64,000 nt of DNA from Alkalihalobacterium sp048323755 (GTDB lineage: Bacteria > Bacillota > Bacilli > Bacillales > Bacillaceae_F). Each line of letters begins with the position of its first letter. Positions within the stretch are counted from its first letter, which is position 1. The stretch is taken from assembly GCF_048323755.1 (NCBI RefSeq), contig NZ_JBLWFS010000009.1:1-64000 (forward strand), read 5' to 3'. Position numbers and translations under genes: made by a program. The notes beneath the pieces are model-generated. The model worked only from the letters and a program-made list of their open reading frames with translations. It did not search any database and had not been told where the DNA came from. Below, in pieces: positions 17,134 to 26,067 of the stretch.

Positions 17134-17164
17134 AAAAAGGAGTGATCAATGATCACTCCTTTTT
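17134..17164. terminator. Terminator overlapping the ydbT stop codon
   Basis: AAAAAGGAGTGATCA (17134-17148) pairs perfectly with 17150-17164 around a single base. The TGA of ydbT lies inside the stem, and A/T runs on both sides allow use in both directions. Confidence 0.8.
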
Positions 17165-18619
17165 ACTATGTGATAACCAAGATAACATAGCTAGACCTGT
17201 CTTATGATCTAAATCAACAACAGAAAACGTCTTACCAAACAAACTTGACAGTACTGACAATTGTATCGTCGTTAAGGACCGATAACGTTGGATAGGTGAA
17301 GAAACCAATTCTCCACTTTGCACCTTATTTTTTTTAATCAAAACGATATTCTTAGACAGGACTCGATAGGATAAGGTTACTTGATTTTCCTTTGTTCCGA
17401 TAGCTGCATCACGGTATTGCAAAAAGCCTATAAACGAAAGGAAAATGAATATTCCAGCAAAATAGACGACAGCTGGAAAGAAATAAGCAATTGCACCAAA
17501 GATTAAAACCGGCAATAATAACATTCGAAATTGAAATCGGATCCAGGCCCGTTTTGGTGCTCGCACTAACTCTTCACTAATCTTATATTCCTGAATAAAA
17601 ACTTCAAGTGCCTTATTTATATCCTGATGTCTGATCAGTGGAAACAATACTGTAGATCGTTGCTCTTCATTGGTCCCGCCACCTTTACTTTCGACATATA
17701 CAGCACTGTAACCAAACGGTTGACGAAATATATTTCGGACAATTCTTACAGCCGTTACCCGGTCAGTTTGTAACGTGAGTTGTCTTCTTTCTAATAAGCC
17801 CCTAGTAATCGTTAATTCATTTCCAACCTTTTCAACAGAAAAGTTCCCATACTTAAATACCGTAATGACAATCGAAATGATCCAAGCAATAGCAATAATA
17901 AAAAAACTATAAAATAAAACTACTACATAAGACGTACCTGTAAAATACTCAATGAACTCATCAAATATCGTGATCGAAAAGAATTGTTCAATTTGCGGAA
18001 ACAAAGCAATGACGGCAGAAAGAACAATTCCAATACCACTTGAAGTCATTGATGCAATCACTAACTCTTTTTTAGAGAGCACCCATTGAATAGGCTTTTC
18101 TACATCAAGCTCACCATGAACCTCGTCTTCTACTGGGATATTATTTGATTGAGGTACACTATCCTTTTGTAAAAGAAAATTTCTAGTCTTTATACCTTCT
18201 TCTTTACTTATGGCAATTAAATGAACTTCAGGTTCGTTCCCACCGCCAGCTGTTTCAATTTTTACACTGATTAATCCAAACAATCTTTGAATTAATCCTG
18301 AGGTCAAATCAACGCTCTGTACGCGTTCAAGACGGATATATCTCCGTTTCTTGACGAAGACGCCCTCTTTCACTCGTAATTCACCTTCAACCCATTCGTA
18401 ACGAAAGGTGAACCAGTACAAAATACTATGTACGAGTGAAAAAAACATGAGGAAAAGGATAATATAAAAGTAGATTGATCCGAAAAGCGTTGTATCTCTT
18501 GTCGTTCCAAATATTAACCCAAACAGGATTGGGACAATTAAATGTTTTAATGAAGTAAAAAAAGAAATGAGTATCGCTGACCAATGAAGTCGATAGCTTT
18601 CATTATTCATCATCATCAT
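17153..18619 (-). CDS. ydbT: PH-domain membrane protein YdbT
   Basis: A 488-residue membrane protein with bacterial PH (bPH2) domains alternating with paired membrane helices. The domains are near residues 65-150 (VKEGVFVKKRRYIRLERVQS), 260-350 (TRGLLERRQLTLQTDRVTAV) and 405-480 (RVLSKNIVLIKKNKVQS). It is the long partner of YdbS; the pair has been linked to resistance to amylocyclicin-type peptides in Bacillus. The start overlaps the ydbS stop by 17 bases, through a run of four ATG codons. Its stop lies inside a terminator. Confidence 0.88.
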   Translation of the reverse strand: MMMMNNESYRLHWSAILISFFTSLKHLIVPILFGLIFGTTRDTTLFGSIYFYIILFLMFFSLVHSILYWFTFRYEWVEGELRVKEGVFVKKRRYIRLERVQSVDLTSGLIQRLFGLISVKIETAGGGNEPEVHLIAISKEEGIKTRNFLLQKDSVPQSNNIPVEDEVHGELDVEKPIQWVLSKKELVIASMTSSGIGIVLSAVIALFPQIEQFFSITIFDEFIEYFTGTSYVVVLFYSFFIIAIAWIISIVITVFKYGNFSVEKVGNELTITRGLLERRQLTLQTDRVTAVRIVRNIFRQPFGYSAVYVESKGGGTNEEQRSTVLFPLIRHQDINKALEVFIQEYKISEELVRAPKRAWIRFQFRMLLLPVLIFGAIAYFFPAVVYFAGIFIFLSFIGFLQYRDAAIGTKENQVTLSYRVLSKNIVLIKKNKVQSGELVSSPIQRYRSLTTIQLSVLSSLFGKTFSVVDLDHKTGLAMLSWLSHSKKE

Positions 18620-19121
18620 CCGCCACAGATGCTAATTTAACAATTTGATTTCTTAACTCATCTGCAATAGGAGTCGTTAAAGCTGGAATTCGATGCGTTG
18701 TTGCAGCCGTCGAAATGGTTACGGCCGCTAAATCAAATTTTCGTAATAACGGTCCTTGTTCTGTATCAACATGTTGCACCCGAATCATTGGAATTAAGGT
18801 ACGCCTTACAATAATCACACCATATTGCAGTTCAATTTCCTCATCGTACACTTCATAACTAAATCTCTTCCAACGAAAATACGGGGCTACAATGACATTG
18901 ACGATAACAAAAATAACAAACGCAGGAATTAAGATATACAACATCCACACAGGCATTGGAAAATATAGCATTAAAATACCATAGCCAATTGGAACTAATG
19001 CGACAAATAGAGATTCTATACTGGCTCGAATCCTCCAAACCGTTAGCGCTTGTCTAGCAATCGCTAGACTTGGAGCAGGTCGTGCACTCATAAACTCTTG
19101 ACTACTCATCATCTGTGACAT
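18603..19121 (-). CDS. ydbS: PH-domain membrane protein YdbS
   Basis: A 172-residue protein with two N-terminal membrane helices (SLFVALVPIGYGILMLYF and WMLYILIPAFVIFVIVNVI) followed by a bPH2 domain (EIELQYGVIIVRRTLIPMIRVQHVDTEQGPLLRKFDL). It is the short partner of YdbT. It overlaps the upstream small gene by 20 bases and ydbT by 17, which indicates coupled translation. Confidence 0.87.
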   Translation of the reverse strand: MSQMMSSQEFMSARPAPSLAIARQALTVWRIRASIESLFVALVPIGYGILMLYFPMPVWMLYILIPAFVIFVIVNVIVAPYFRWKRFSYEVYDEEIELQYGVIIVRRTLIPMIRVQHVDTEQGPLLRKFDLAAVTISTAATTHRIPALTTPIADELRNQIVKLASVADDDDE

Positions 19122-19311
19122 AAATGATATTCACACCTAATGATTTCAATAATTCAATCACTTTAGTGTTCAATTCATTATCATGAACCAACCCTAAAGA
19201 TTCAACGAGTTCCAGTTCCTCTAAGTATCCTTCTTCAGCATCTTCAATTAATTCAATAATATCTTCTAAGTGTTTTTCGTTTAGTTGTTGAATTAACTCT
19301 TCTTTGTTCAC
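19102..19311 (-). CDS. Small acidic protein resembling sigma-70 region 1.1
   Basis: A 69-residue acidic protein (MNKEELIQQLNEKHLEDIIE... KVIELLKSLGVNIIYVTDDE). The C-terminal part resembles the end of sigma-70 region 1.1 (ELLEELGIEVVDxDDE). No other sigma region is present, so it is a free-standing domain at best. GTG start with GGGAGG upstream. First gene of an overlapping operon with ydbS-ydbT. The sigma resemblance is by eye only. Confidence 0.7.
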   Translation of the reverse strand: MNKEELIQQLNEKHLEDIIELIEDAEEGYLEELELVESLGLVHDNELNTKVIELLKSLGVNIIYVTDDE

Positions 19312-19438
19312 TGAACAAACCTCCCATTAACATACTCATTTTATTTTAACGTGAATATTCATCAATTGGAACATTTCCCATAAAAAGGTTTGGTTTGTGC
19401 TCATTTCTTTTAAAACTCCTTAAAAAATACGCTTATAA

Positions 19439-20581
19439 CTAGTCATTACTATCTTTTTTTAATACGGCTTCCGTCATTTGTTTCCAAACAGACCCTTTAG
19501 CTTCTTCCCCTTTTTGAATTCGCTCAATAGCCATATTAATTTGCATACTGACTTCAAATTCACTGTCATTTTTAGCTTCATTTAATGCAGGGAGTACCTG
19601 CTCATCGCCAACTTCATAAAGAAACATCGCAGCACGCCAACGAACAAGTTTACTTTCATCTTTTAATGCTTCTACCATAGCCGGGGTTGCCTCTTTATTA
19701 CCAATATCTGATAAACAATCACCTGCCGTTCTTCTTACTGTTACCGACGTATCTTTTAACGCTTTATATAAGTATTGAAGCCCCGCATCTTCAAGCATCC
19801 CTAAATATACAGTCGCCTGTCTGCGGATGGAGGCTTTCTCATCTTCTAATGCTTTTAACAAAATTGGAAGGTCTTCTTCTGTTGGATTCATCCGATCAAG
19901 AGCTTCATACCGTTTTTTCCAATCGGGATTTTCCAACATCTCCATTGTTACTTTCTTATACAAGTTTTGCTTATCCACTGGTTTGGAAGAACTTTCTTCA
20001 CTTAATAACTGGTTAATTCGTTCCTCAGAGTAGGCTGCTTCAATTTCTTCTGCAACGGTTTTAGCAACTTCTTCTAACTCACCATACCTCACATCTTGCT
20101 CTACCCATTTTCGTTCTAGTACAACATTATCGTTATCTGATTGAACTTTTTGTAATGCAGCCATAAACCGCTCGGGTAAACCAACACGTACTTCACGCTC
20201 TCCATCCGTTACTTTTACTTGCATTGGAATTTGTTTAAACATTTGAAGCTGTACTCGTACTTCTCCAAACGACTGCTCATTATTTTGTGAAATTTGACCT
20301 TCTTTCTCACTTACGGGTGCCTCACCAAAAACTTCTCGAACTTTTGGTAAAATAACTTTCCAGTCGAATTTTGCATTTCTCTCTAGTGCAATAAAATCTG
20401 CAACGTGATAAACCCCTTTTATCCCTTCAACGGTAAACAGTTGTTGAATGAATTCAGGTGCGTCATTTGCATTTTCTTTTGTGTAATTATTACGTTTTCC
20501 TGTTGCCAACGTTTCAGATAGTATTAGCTTCATTGTATTTGGACTCGGAGTTGGTTCAATTGTTTTTATATACATGGTCAT
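19439..20581 (-). CDS. ypgR: CvfC-family protein YpgR (Nfu_N plus HEAT repeats)
   Basis: A 380-residue protein. Residues 1-90 are an Nfu N-terminal domain (KTIEPTPSPNTMKLILSE), the fold linked to iron-sulfur scaffold proteins but without the Cys-bearing Nfu C-terminus. Residues about 215-360 are HEAT-like repeats (PILLKALEDEKASIRRQA, YLYKALKDTSVTVRRTAGD, PAMVEALKDESKLVRWRA). This is the conserved virulence factor C layout. Role probably in protein or Fe-S cluster interaction. It lies upstream of the redox genes. Confidence 0.87.
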   Translation of the reverse strand: MTMYIKTIEPTPSPNTMKLILSETLATGKRNNYTKENANDAPEFIQQLFTVEGIKGVYHVADFIALERNAKFDWKVILPKVREVFGEAPVSEKEGQISQNNEQSFGEVRVQLQMFKQIPMQVKVTDGEREVRVGLPERFMAALQKVQSDNDNVVLERKWVEQDVRYGELEEVAKTVAEEIEAAYSEERINQLLSEESSSKPVDKQNLYKKVTMEMLENPDWKKRYEALDRMNPTEEDLPILLKALEDEKASIRRQATVYLGMLEDAGLQYLYKALKDTSVTVRRTAGDCLSDIGNKEATPAMVEALKDESKLVRWRAAMFLYEVGDEQVLPALNEAKNDSEFEVSMQINMAIERIQKGEEAKGSVWKQMTEAVLKKDSND

Positions 20582-20609
20582 TCATCCTTCCACTATCTTT
20601 TTATATTTA

Positions 20610-20679
20610 GGTGTTTTCGTATACTTAGTTGCTTTTAGGCCGTTTTTGCTTCACGCAATGTGTGAAGAGAATAGAACCT
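20610..20679 (-). repeat. Dispersed hairpin repeat, family 1, partial copy B
   Basis: One end of the family: TGTTTTCGTATACTTAGTTGC, split as the outer end, then GGCCGTTTTTGC and the inner hairpin TTCACGCAATGTGTGAA. The other end is missing. Confidence 0.55.
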
Positions 20680-20763
20680 TTAATTATTATTATGCTACCA
20701 TATCACTTCAATCTGTTCTAAATATGTGCTTTATGATCGGATAATAGGGTTTATGTATAAATA

Positions 20764-20799
20764 GAGGCTGTGTCAATAGAGACCCTATTAACACAGCCT
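20764..20799 (-). terminator. Terminator after the TlpA-like gene
   Basis: GAGGCTGTGTCAATAG (20764-20779) pairs with CTATTAACACAGCCT (20785-20799) with one mismatch, touching the stop codon of the gene at 20799. Confidence 0.65.
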
Positions 20800-21215
20800 T
20801 ACATTACTTTTGCAAGTCCATTCATTATTTCAATGAAAGTTGCTCGTTCACCAAACGTCTCTCGTACGACCAGTTCCTCATCTAGTATTATGGTAGTTGG
20901 TACACCTTTACATTCGAATAAGTCATAAACTTTTGTACCTTCATCTAATAATACAGGAAACTGATACTGATTTTGTTTCGTGTAATTAATACCCTCACGT
21001 TTATTTCCTTCTCGGCCTACGACATTTATCGTAATAAAACCTAACTCACTTTTGTTCATTTTCTGATACAGCTGATGTTTTTGAACAAGATCACGTTGTG
21101 AATCAGGACACCAGGACGTCCAAAAAGTAACCATACACGGTTTCCCTCTAAATTCTGATAAACTGACTTCACGATTTTCCTGAATGTCGAATAATCGAAT
21201 ACTTGAAATATCCAT
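20799..21215 (-). CDS. TlpA/AhpC-TSA-type thioredoxin-fold protein with CPDS site
   Basis: A 138-residue thioredoxin-fold protein (VSLSEFRGKPCMVTFWTSWC, GVPTTIILDEE) with no signal peptide, so it should be cytoplasmic. The active site reads WCPDS where TlpA/ResA proteins have WCxxC: C36 is present but the second Cys is S39. C27 in GKPC is the only other nearby Cys. It could work as a one-Cys peroxidase or use C27. It follows brxA by ten bases. Confidence 0.82.
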   Translation of the reverse strand: MDISSIRLFDIQENREVSLSEFRGKPCMVTFWTSWCPDSQRDLVQKHQLYQKMNKSELGFITINVVGREGNKREGINYTKQNQYQFPVLLDEGTKVYDLFECKGVPTTIILDEELVVRETFGERATFIEIMNGLAKVM

Positions 21216-21225
21216 GGAACAGTTT

Positions 21226-21657
21226 TTAGCAGTGCGTATTAAATGCAGACGTTAGATTAGTAACGATACTTTCAACTGATTGATCTTCAATTTGCTCTCT
21301 CGGAATGAAATGTGCGATTTCCTTCCCTTTGAAAAGAGCCATTGACGGTGAAGATGGTTCATATCCTGTAATATATTCACGCATCTTTGCAGTTGCATCA
21401 CGGTCTTGTCCAGCAAAGACAGTTACAATGTGGTCTGGTTTCTTTTCGTTATTTTGAGAAACAACAGCCGCCGGACGTGCTAATCCAGCCGCACAGCCAC
21501 AAACCGAGTTAATAACAACAAGTGTAGTTCCTTCTACTGTTTCCATGAAATTTTCAACTTCCTCTACAGTAGTTAGTTCTGCAAAACCTGCATTTGTTAA
21601 TTCTGCTCGCATAGGCTGAACAACTTGACGCATATATTCTTCATAAGACATTGACAT
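21226..21657 (-). CDS. brxA: Bacilliredoxin BrxA (YphP)
   Basis: A 143-residue DUF1094 protein with the CGC site at C53-G-C55 (INSVCGCAAGLARP). Bacilliredoxins remove bacillithiol from S-bacillithiolated proteins after oxidative stress. Later marks DHIVTVFAGQDRDATAKMRE and GYEPSSPSMALFK fit the family. It is followed by the TlpA-like gene and preceded by a thioredoxin-like gene. Confidence 0.93.
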   Translation of the reverse strand: MSMSYEEYMRQVVQPMRAELTNAGFAELTTVEEVENFMETVEGTTLVVINSVCGCAAGLARPAAVVSQNNEKKPDHIVTVFAGQDRDATAKMREYITGYEPSSPSMALFKGKEIAHFIPREQIEDQSVESIVTNLTSAFNTHC

Positions 21658-21735
21658 ATTTCATTTCCCCTTTCCATTCCATACAAAATCATCATACTAT
21701 AGTGAAAACATTTAAATCAAATTTAAAAGAACGTA

Positions 21736-22047
21736 TTAATACTTCTCTAGAATTTTATCTAGGTACTCAATCGAACGAAAAGCATAAACTTCCTCAACAA
21801 TTTTTCCATGTTTCAAAATTAATAATAAAGGTACACTTTTAATTTTTAAGGAATGTGCAACATCAGGAACTGCATTAATATTACACTTATTAATTTGTAA
21901 AGTTGGATGTATCTCAGTTGTAATCACTTCTAACATTTTTGTTGCTAACTTACATGTCCCGCAAAAAGGGGAAAAAAAGTAAACTAAAGATACTCCTACT
22001 TGACTTCCTAACATTTGAATTAATTGATGCCTCGATATTTCTTTCAT
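21736..22047 (-). CDS. Thioredoxin-like protein with CGTC site
   Basis: A 103-residue thioredoxin-fold protein with active site FCGTC (C29, C32) and the cis-Pro region IKSVPLLLILKHG. The GT between the cysteines differs from the GP of housekeeping thioredoxin, as in YdbP- or YtpP-like proteins. It lies 13 bases after the SLC13 permease gene, so the two are likely cotranscribed. Confidence 0.87.
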   Translation of the reverse strand: MKEISRHQLIQMLGSQVGVSLVYFFSPFCGTCKLATKMLEVITTEIHPTLQINKCNINAVPDVAHSLKIKSVPLLLILKHGKIVEEVYAFRSIEYLDKILEKY

Positions 22048-22060
22048 TAAACCACCTCAA

Positions 22061-23914
22061 TCAAAATGGGAAGAAAAAAGGAATAGCAAACAACATAACG
22101 ATAAATAATAGCAGTTGAAGCGGCACACCAATCTTAACAAAATCACTAAACTTATAGCCCCCAGCCGTCATAACGAGAGCATTTGTTGGTGAAGCCACTG
22201 GTGTGGCAAATGCCATACTAGCAGCAATACTCACAGATAACAGCAATGGATAAGGACTAACTCCCATATTAATCGCCGCAGTAACGGCAATTGGTGCAAA
22301 TAAAACCGCTGTAGCTGTATTTGAAATAAATTGACTAAAGAACATGGTTGCTAAATAAAACCCTGCTAGTACAGCGAGTGGACCATACCCTCCTAAAACT
22401 GAGATAAGTCCATCGGCCAAGAACTGTACTCCACCTGTATTCTCAAGGGCTGTTGCCATCGGCAGCATCGCCGCAATTAAAATTACGCTTTCCCAATTAA
22501 TTCTTCCGTATGCATCGTCCATATTACGTAAGCAACCTGTAATGACCATTAATACAGCAGCAATAATAACTGCCGTTACAGCAGGTACAATCTCAAATGT
22601 CATTAAGAGTAACATCATAAGCATTATAACCCCAGCAATTGGAGCTTTCCCACTAGCTGCTGCCATACTTGCTTGTTCTTGCGGCTGTCCAACAACAACC
22701 ACATCTTGTGTTTCTTTCGCTAGTAATTCAATATCAGCCCATGCCCCTTGAACGAGGAGCGCATCCCCAAAACGAAGCTTTACATTGGACATATTATCTA
22801 ACACATATTGACCTTTTCGATTAATCCCAATTATATTTAAGTTGTACTTTTCCCTAAATGCTAATTTTTGTATTGTCGAATTAATAAGCCTAGAGTGTGG
22901 TGTTAAAAGTACTTCAGCAATTCCTAATTCTCTAGAAACTAGTTTTTCCGCATCTGTTGAACTCTCGTCGGTTAACTTCAATCCATAGTCTTCACATAAT
23001 TTTTCTATATTTTCTTGTGGCCCTTGTAGATATAAAATATCTTGTTCGTGAATTATACTTTTTGGGCCTGCCATTTCATGATAAGTCACTGGTAAGATCT
23101 TTGTTCCATCTTTGGATCTTCGTTGAATTTTTAATACGCAAAGTTGATAGTTTCCAGGAAGTCTAATATCAGCTAATTTTTGATTTGCCATTTGAGACCC
23201 TTGCAATACCCTCACAGTGTATAGCTTATCACTAATTTGATAATTCTTTGCCATCTCCGCCGGGCTTATCGTACCATCACGTCTATCCTGATTTTTCAGA
23301 CCATCTTTCGGTAATAAAAGAGGACCGAAAATAACAAGAAAGACAATTCCTGTTACAAAAGCGACAAGCCCCAATGGTGTAAAATCAAAAAAAGATAACC
23401 GTTCATACCCATAATCGGCTAACGTTTGACTTACAATTAAATTTGGCGGTGTACCGATTAAGGTCAGGACACCTCCTAAACTACTTGCAAATGCTAGTGG
23501 AATTAGAAATTTTGCTGGACTCTTTTTCATACTCATTGCCAAACTAACAACGACCGGTAATAAAACAGCCACTGTCCCTGTATTACTCATAAACCCGCTT
23601 AAGATCCCTACAATGATCATAAGTAAAATAAGAAGCCTTAGTTCACTGTTTTTTGAAGCTCTCATTAATATATGACCTGCCTGGCTCGCGAGACCTGTTC
23701 GGAAAATCCCGCCCCCCACAATGAAAAGACCTGCGATCATAATAACCACTGAATTTGAAAATCCATTCAGTGCCTCTTGGGTTGAAATGATACCGGTTAA
23801 AACGAGGGTTAACAATGATAATAAGGCCACCAGATCAGTACGAATATTCCCTATCATAAAAAACACAGTCGTAACAGCTAATATTGTGAAAGTTAGAATT
23901 AATTCCGGCTCCAC
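22061..23914 (-). CDS. SLC13/DASS-family permease with RCK_C domains
   Basis: A 617-residue membrane transporter with two hydrophobic halves (residues about 5-190 and 430-617), each carrying the SNT/TP signature (MSNTGTVAVLLPV; FISNTATAVLFAPI). Between them lie two TrkA_C/RCK_C domains (YTVRVLQGSQMANQKLADI; GIAEVLLTPHSRLINSTI). SLC13 proteins with RCK domains move sulfate or dicarboxylates with Na+ or H+. I start at GTG 23914 (VEPELILTF) because GAGGTGG lies upstream; an in-frame TTG at 23989 would add 25 residues but has no site. Confidence 0.85.
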   Translation of the reverse strand: MEPELILTFTILAVTTVFFMIGNIRTDLVALLSLLTLVLTGIISTQEALNGFSNSVVIMIAGLFIVGGGIFRTGLASQAGHILMRASKNSELRLLILLMIIVGILSGFMSNTGTVAVLLPVVVSLAMSMKKSPAKFLIPLAFASSLGGVLTLIGTPPNLIVSQTLADYGYERLSFFDFTPLGLVAFVTGIVFLVIFGPLLLPKDGLKNQDRRDGTISPAEMAKNYQISDKLYTVRVLQGSQMANQKLADIRLPGNYQLCVLKIQRRSKDGTKILPVTYHEMAGPKSIIHEQDILYLQGPQENIEKLCEDYGLKLTDESSTDAEKLVSRELGIAEVLLTPHSRLINSTIQKLAFREKYNLNIIGINRKGQYVLDNMSNVKLRFGDALLVQGAWADIELLAKETQDVVVVGQPQEQASMAAASGKAPIAGVIMLMMLLLMTFEIVPAVTAVIIAAVLMVITGCLRNMDDAYGRINWESVILIAAMLPMATALENTGGVQFLADGLISVLGGYGPLAVLAGFYLATMFFSQFISNTATAVLFAPIAVTAAINMGVSPYPLLLSVSIAASMAFATPVASPTNALVMTAGGYKFSDFVKIGVPLQLLLFIVMLFAIPFFFPF

Positions 23915-24049
23915 CTGCGCCACCTCAAAAAATGGAGCCTGACCATTTAACAATTCCTTTAAGTCAGGCTCAAATGAATTTCCCCTCAATTCAATGTTCT
24001 ATCAATGGATTATTCGATTAGAACATTACGATTTTATACGTACTATTGA

Positions 24050-25234
24050 TCAAACGAGTACGTTTCTTTTTAATACTTCATTCGCTTTTGAAAGTGCTGC
24101 TCCCTTTTCAATCGAAGCCCCTTCTTCTATGAGAAGGTCTTCTAAAGCACTAAGCATTAACGTCACATTTTGTTGTTTAGCGTTATAGCCCATTAATCCA
24201 ATTCTCCAGACTTTTCCTTTTAATTCTCCTAAGCCGCCTCCAATTTCAAGATCATATTTTTCTAACAAGCGACTTCTTACCTTTGCATCATTCACACCAT
24301 CTGGAATACAAACTGAAGTTAATTGATGGAGACGATGTTCTTTATTAACTAGCAGTTTAAGCCCCATTGCTTCTAAGCCTTGTTGAAGAGCTTCTCCGTA
24401 TAACGCATGACGAGCATATACATTATCAACACCTTCATTAACAATTAATCGCAATGACTCACGTAATGAATAAGCCATCGTTATTGGTGCTGTGTGATGA
24501 TAGGATCGTTCTTCTCCCCAGTAGCTAACAATCATCGATAAATCCAAATACCAACTTTGTACTTTTGATTTCCGTTTATTCATGACTTCAACAGCACGGT
24601 CACTCATTGTTACAGGAGCTAACCCTGGAGGTGCACTTAGACACTTTTGGGTACCACTATAAGCTGCATCAATTTTTAATTTATCAATTTCAGTTGGGCA
24701 GCCTCCAAGTGATGTAACCATATCACACACAAGTAAAGCATCAGTATTATGTACAATTTCACTTATCTTCTCTAATGGTTGTCTAACACCAGTTGATGTT
24801 TCAGCATGGACGAGCGCGACTAATTTAGTATCTGGATGATCTTCCAACGCTTCTTTTACCTTTTGGGGGTCAATAATTTCTCCCCACGGTGCCTTAACTG
24901 GAATAACAGTTGCACCGCAACGCTCTGCAACATCAACCATACGCGTGCCAAATAGGCCATTGACACCAATAATCACCTTATCTCCGGGTTCTACCAAATT
25001 GACAAAAACAGTCTCCATCCCTGCACTACCGGTTCCACTCATGGCAATCGTTAATTTATTCTCCGTTTGATAAACTTTTCTTAATAAATCCATCGTCTCA
25101 TTCATAATCGTTAAAAACGCAGGATCAAGATGTCCTAACAATGGAGTAGACATAGCACGTAAAACGTGTGGATGAACATTACTTGGTCCTGGGCCCATTA
25201 AAACTCGTTCTGGTGGTAATAATTCTGCTACCAT
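24050..25234 (-). CDS. PLP-dependent aminotransferase, alanine/serine-glyoxylate type
   Basis: A 394-residue class-V aminotransferase. The N-terminal MGPGPSNVHPHVLRAM, the SGTGSAGMET loop and the PLP lysine K197 in SGTQKCLSAPPGLAP fit the AGXT/SGAT/PucG group, which use glyoxylate as amino acceptor. PucG (ureidoglycine-glyoxylate) is a possible identity, but there are no purine-degradation neighbours. ATG 25234 has TAGGAG upstream; the seven codons before it contain that site. Confidence 0.87.
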   Translation of the reverse strand: MVAELLPPERVLMGPGPSNVHPHVLRAMSTPLLGHLDPAFLTIMNETMDLLRKVYQTENKLTIAMSGTGSAGMETVFVNLVEPGDKVIIGVNGLFGTRMVDVAERCGATVIPVKAPWGEIIDPQKVKEALEDHPDTKLVALVHAETSTGVRQPLEKISEIVHNTDALLVCDMVTSLGGCPTEIDKLKIDAAYSGTQKCLSAPPGLAPVTMSDRAVEVMNKRKSKVQSWYLDLSMIVSYWGEERSYHHTAPITMAYSLRESLRLIVNEGVDNVYARHALYGEALQQGLEAMGLKLLVNKEHRLHQLTSVCIPDGVNDAKVRSRLLEKYDLEIGGGLGELKGKVWRIGLMGYNAKQQNVTLMLSALEDLLIEEGASIEKGAALSKANEVLKRNVLV

Positions 25235-25415
25235 TTGTTTCACACTCCTAAACAATTATTTACTACTACAATACCATATTTTTAATAATTCTCCTTTTAT
25301 TTCTTAGTTTATATTTTAACTTATAGCGCTGTTAAAGAGAATTGTTTAACATAGCTTAACTTATAAAAAAGTTGAATCTTCTGGGAGTTCGCCTACACAC
25401 ATATAACAAATTTTA

Positions 25416-25424
25416 CATAGCTTA
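25416..25424 (+). promoter_or_regulatory. Possible sigma-K -10 element
   Basis: CATAGCTTA fits the CATANNNTA pattern of sigma-K promoters and sits about 38 bases before the YjcZ-like ATG. AC-rich sequence lies about 16 bases further upstream. Weak evidence by itself, but it suits a spore gene. Confidence 0.35.
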
Positions 25425-25461
25425 TAACTGTAAGATGAATTAATTGAAGGAGGTGCTTAGA

Positions 25462-25548
25462 ATGGGACACACTTATAGCGGTGGTTTCACTCTAATTGTT
25501 GTATTGTTCATCTTGTTAATTATAGTTGGTGCAGCTTACACTTGGTAA
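25462..25548 (+). CDS. YjcZ-family sporulation peptide (28 aa)
   Basis: A 28-residue hydrophobic peptide: MGHTYSGGFTLIVVLFILL followed by IIVGAAYTW. YjcZ-type peptides have this Gly/Tyr start, then FxLIVVLFILLIIVGA, and are common, often repeated, in spore formers; made late in sporulation. GGAGGTG lies ten bases upstream of ATG 25462. Confidence 0.88.
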   Translation: MGHTYSGGFTLIVVLFILLIIVGAAYTW

Positions 25549-25655
25549 TTAAAAAAAGCAACGGTCCTAGTTCATCAAACTAGGACCTAACGCTAGACAA
25601 TAACAATGGCACTGATACCTTCTAGGTTACTTTGTGCTCGTTTTCACTCTCATAA

Positions 25656-25690
25656 AGAAAAGAGGCTGATTTTTTGTCAGCCTCTTTTCT
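25656..25690. terminator. Bidirectional terminator
   Basis: AGAAAAGAGGCTGA (25656-25669) pairs perfectly with TCAGCCTCTTTTCT (25677-25690). It abuts the stop of the YtzC gene. A weaker hairpin lies at 25563-25587 behind the YjcZ-like gene. Confidence 0.8.
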
Positions 25691-25692
25691 CA

Positions 25693-25962
25693 TTAATAAT
25701 CTGATCGTTGTAAGATCATTTGATTTTGCATTTGTCTAAGACGTTGTTGTGCTCTACCTAACTGGTCTCTTTGTTCGGCCGTTGCACTTCTTGATAACGC
25801 CTCAATTTCTTGACTGATTTCCTCTAATTTTTGTTGAGCATTTGTATACTCGGCAGCATCTCCCTCTTGAACTTGCATACCTAAACTCAATTGTTCTTGA
25901 GCTTGTTCAATGACCTGATTTGCTTTTAATAAATAGAAATCGACTTGTTGATGGATAGCCAC
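25693..25962 (-). CDS. ytzC: DUF2524 protein YtzC
   Basis: An 89-residue coiled-coil protein (QVIEQAQEQLSLG, QKLEEISQEIEAL, LGRAQQRLRQMQNQMIL). The closing LQxMQNxMILQ and overall length match Bacillus YtzC (DUF2524), whose function is unknown. GGAGG precedes the ATG. Confidence 0.82.
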   Translation of the reverse strand: MAIHQQVDFYLLKANQVIEQAQEQLSLGMQVQEGDAAEYTNAQQKLEEISQEIEALSRSATAEQRDQLGRAQQRLRQMQNQMILQRSDY

Positions 25963-26067
25963 ACCATTTCCTCCTCTTTACAATCACAGTTCAATGGTAT
26001 TAATTTGTCTTTTATTGAACTGTTTTATTCCTGAGAACTGAACATTTTCTTTTTCTATCAATAAGTC

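Noticed and set aside
25563..25587. Hairpin after the YjcZ-like gene
   Set aside because: Good 10-bp stem but no T tract follows, so I did not list it as a terminator.
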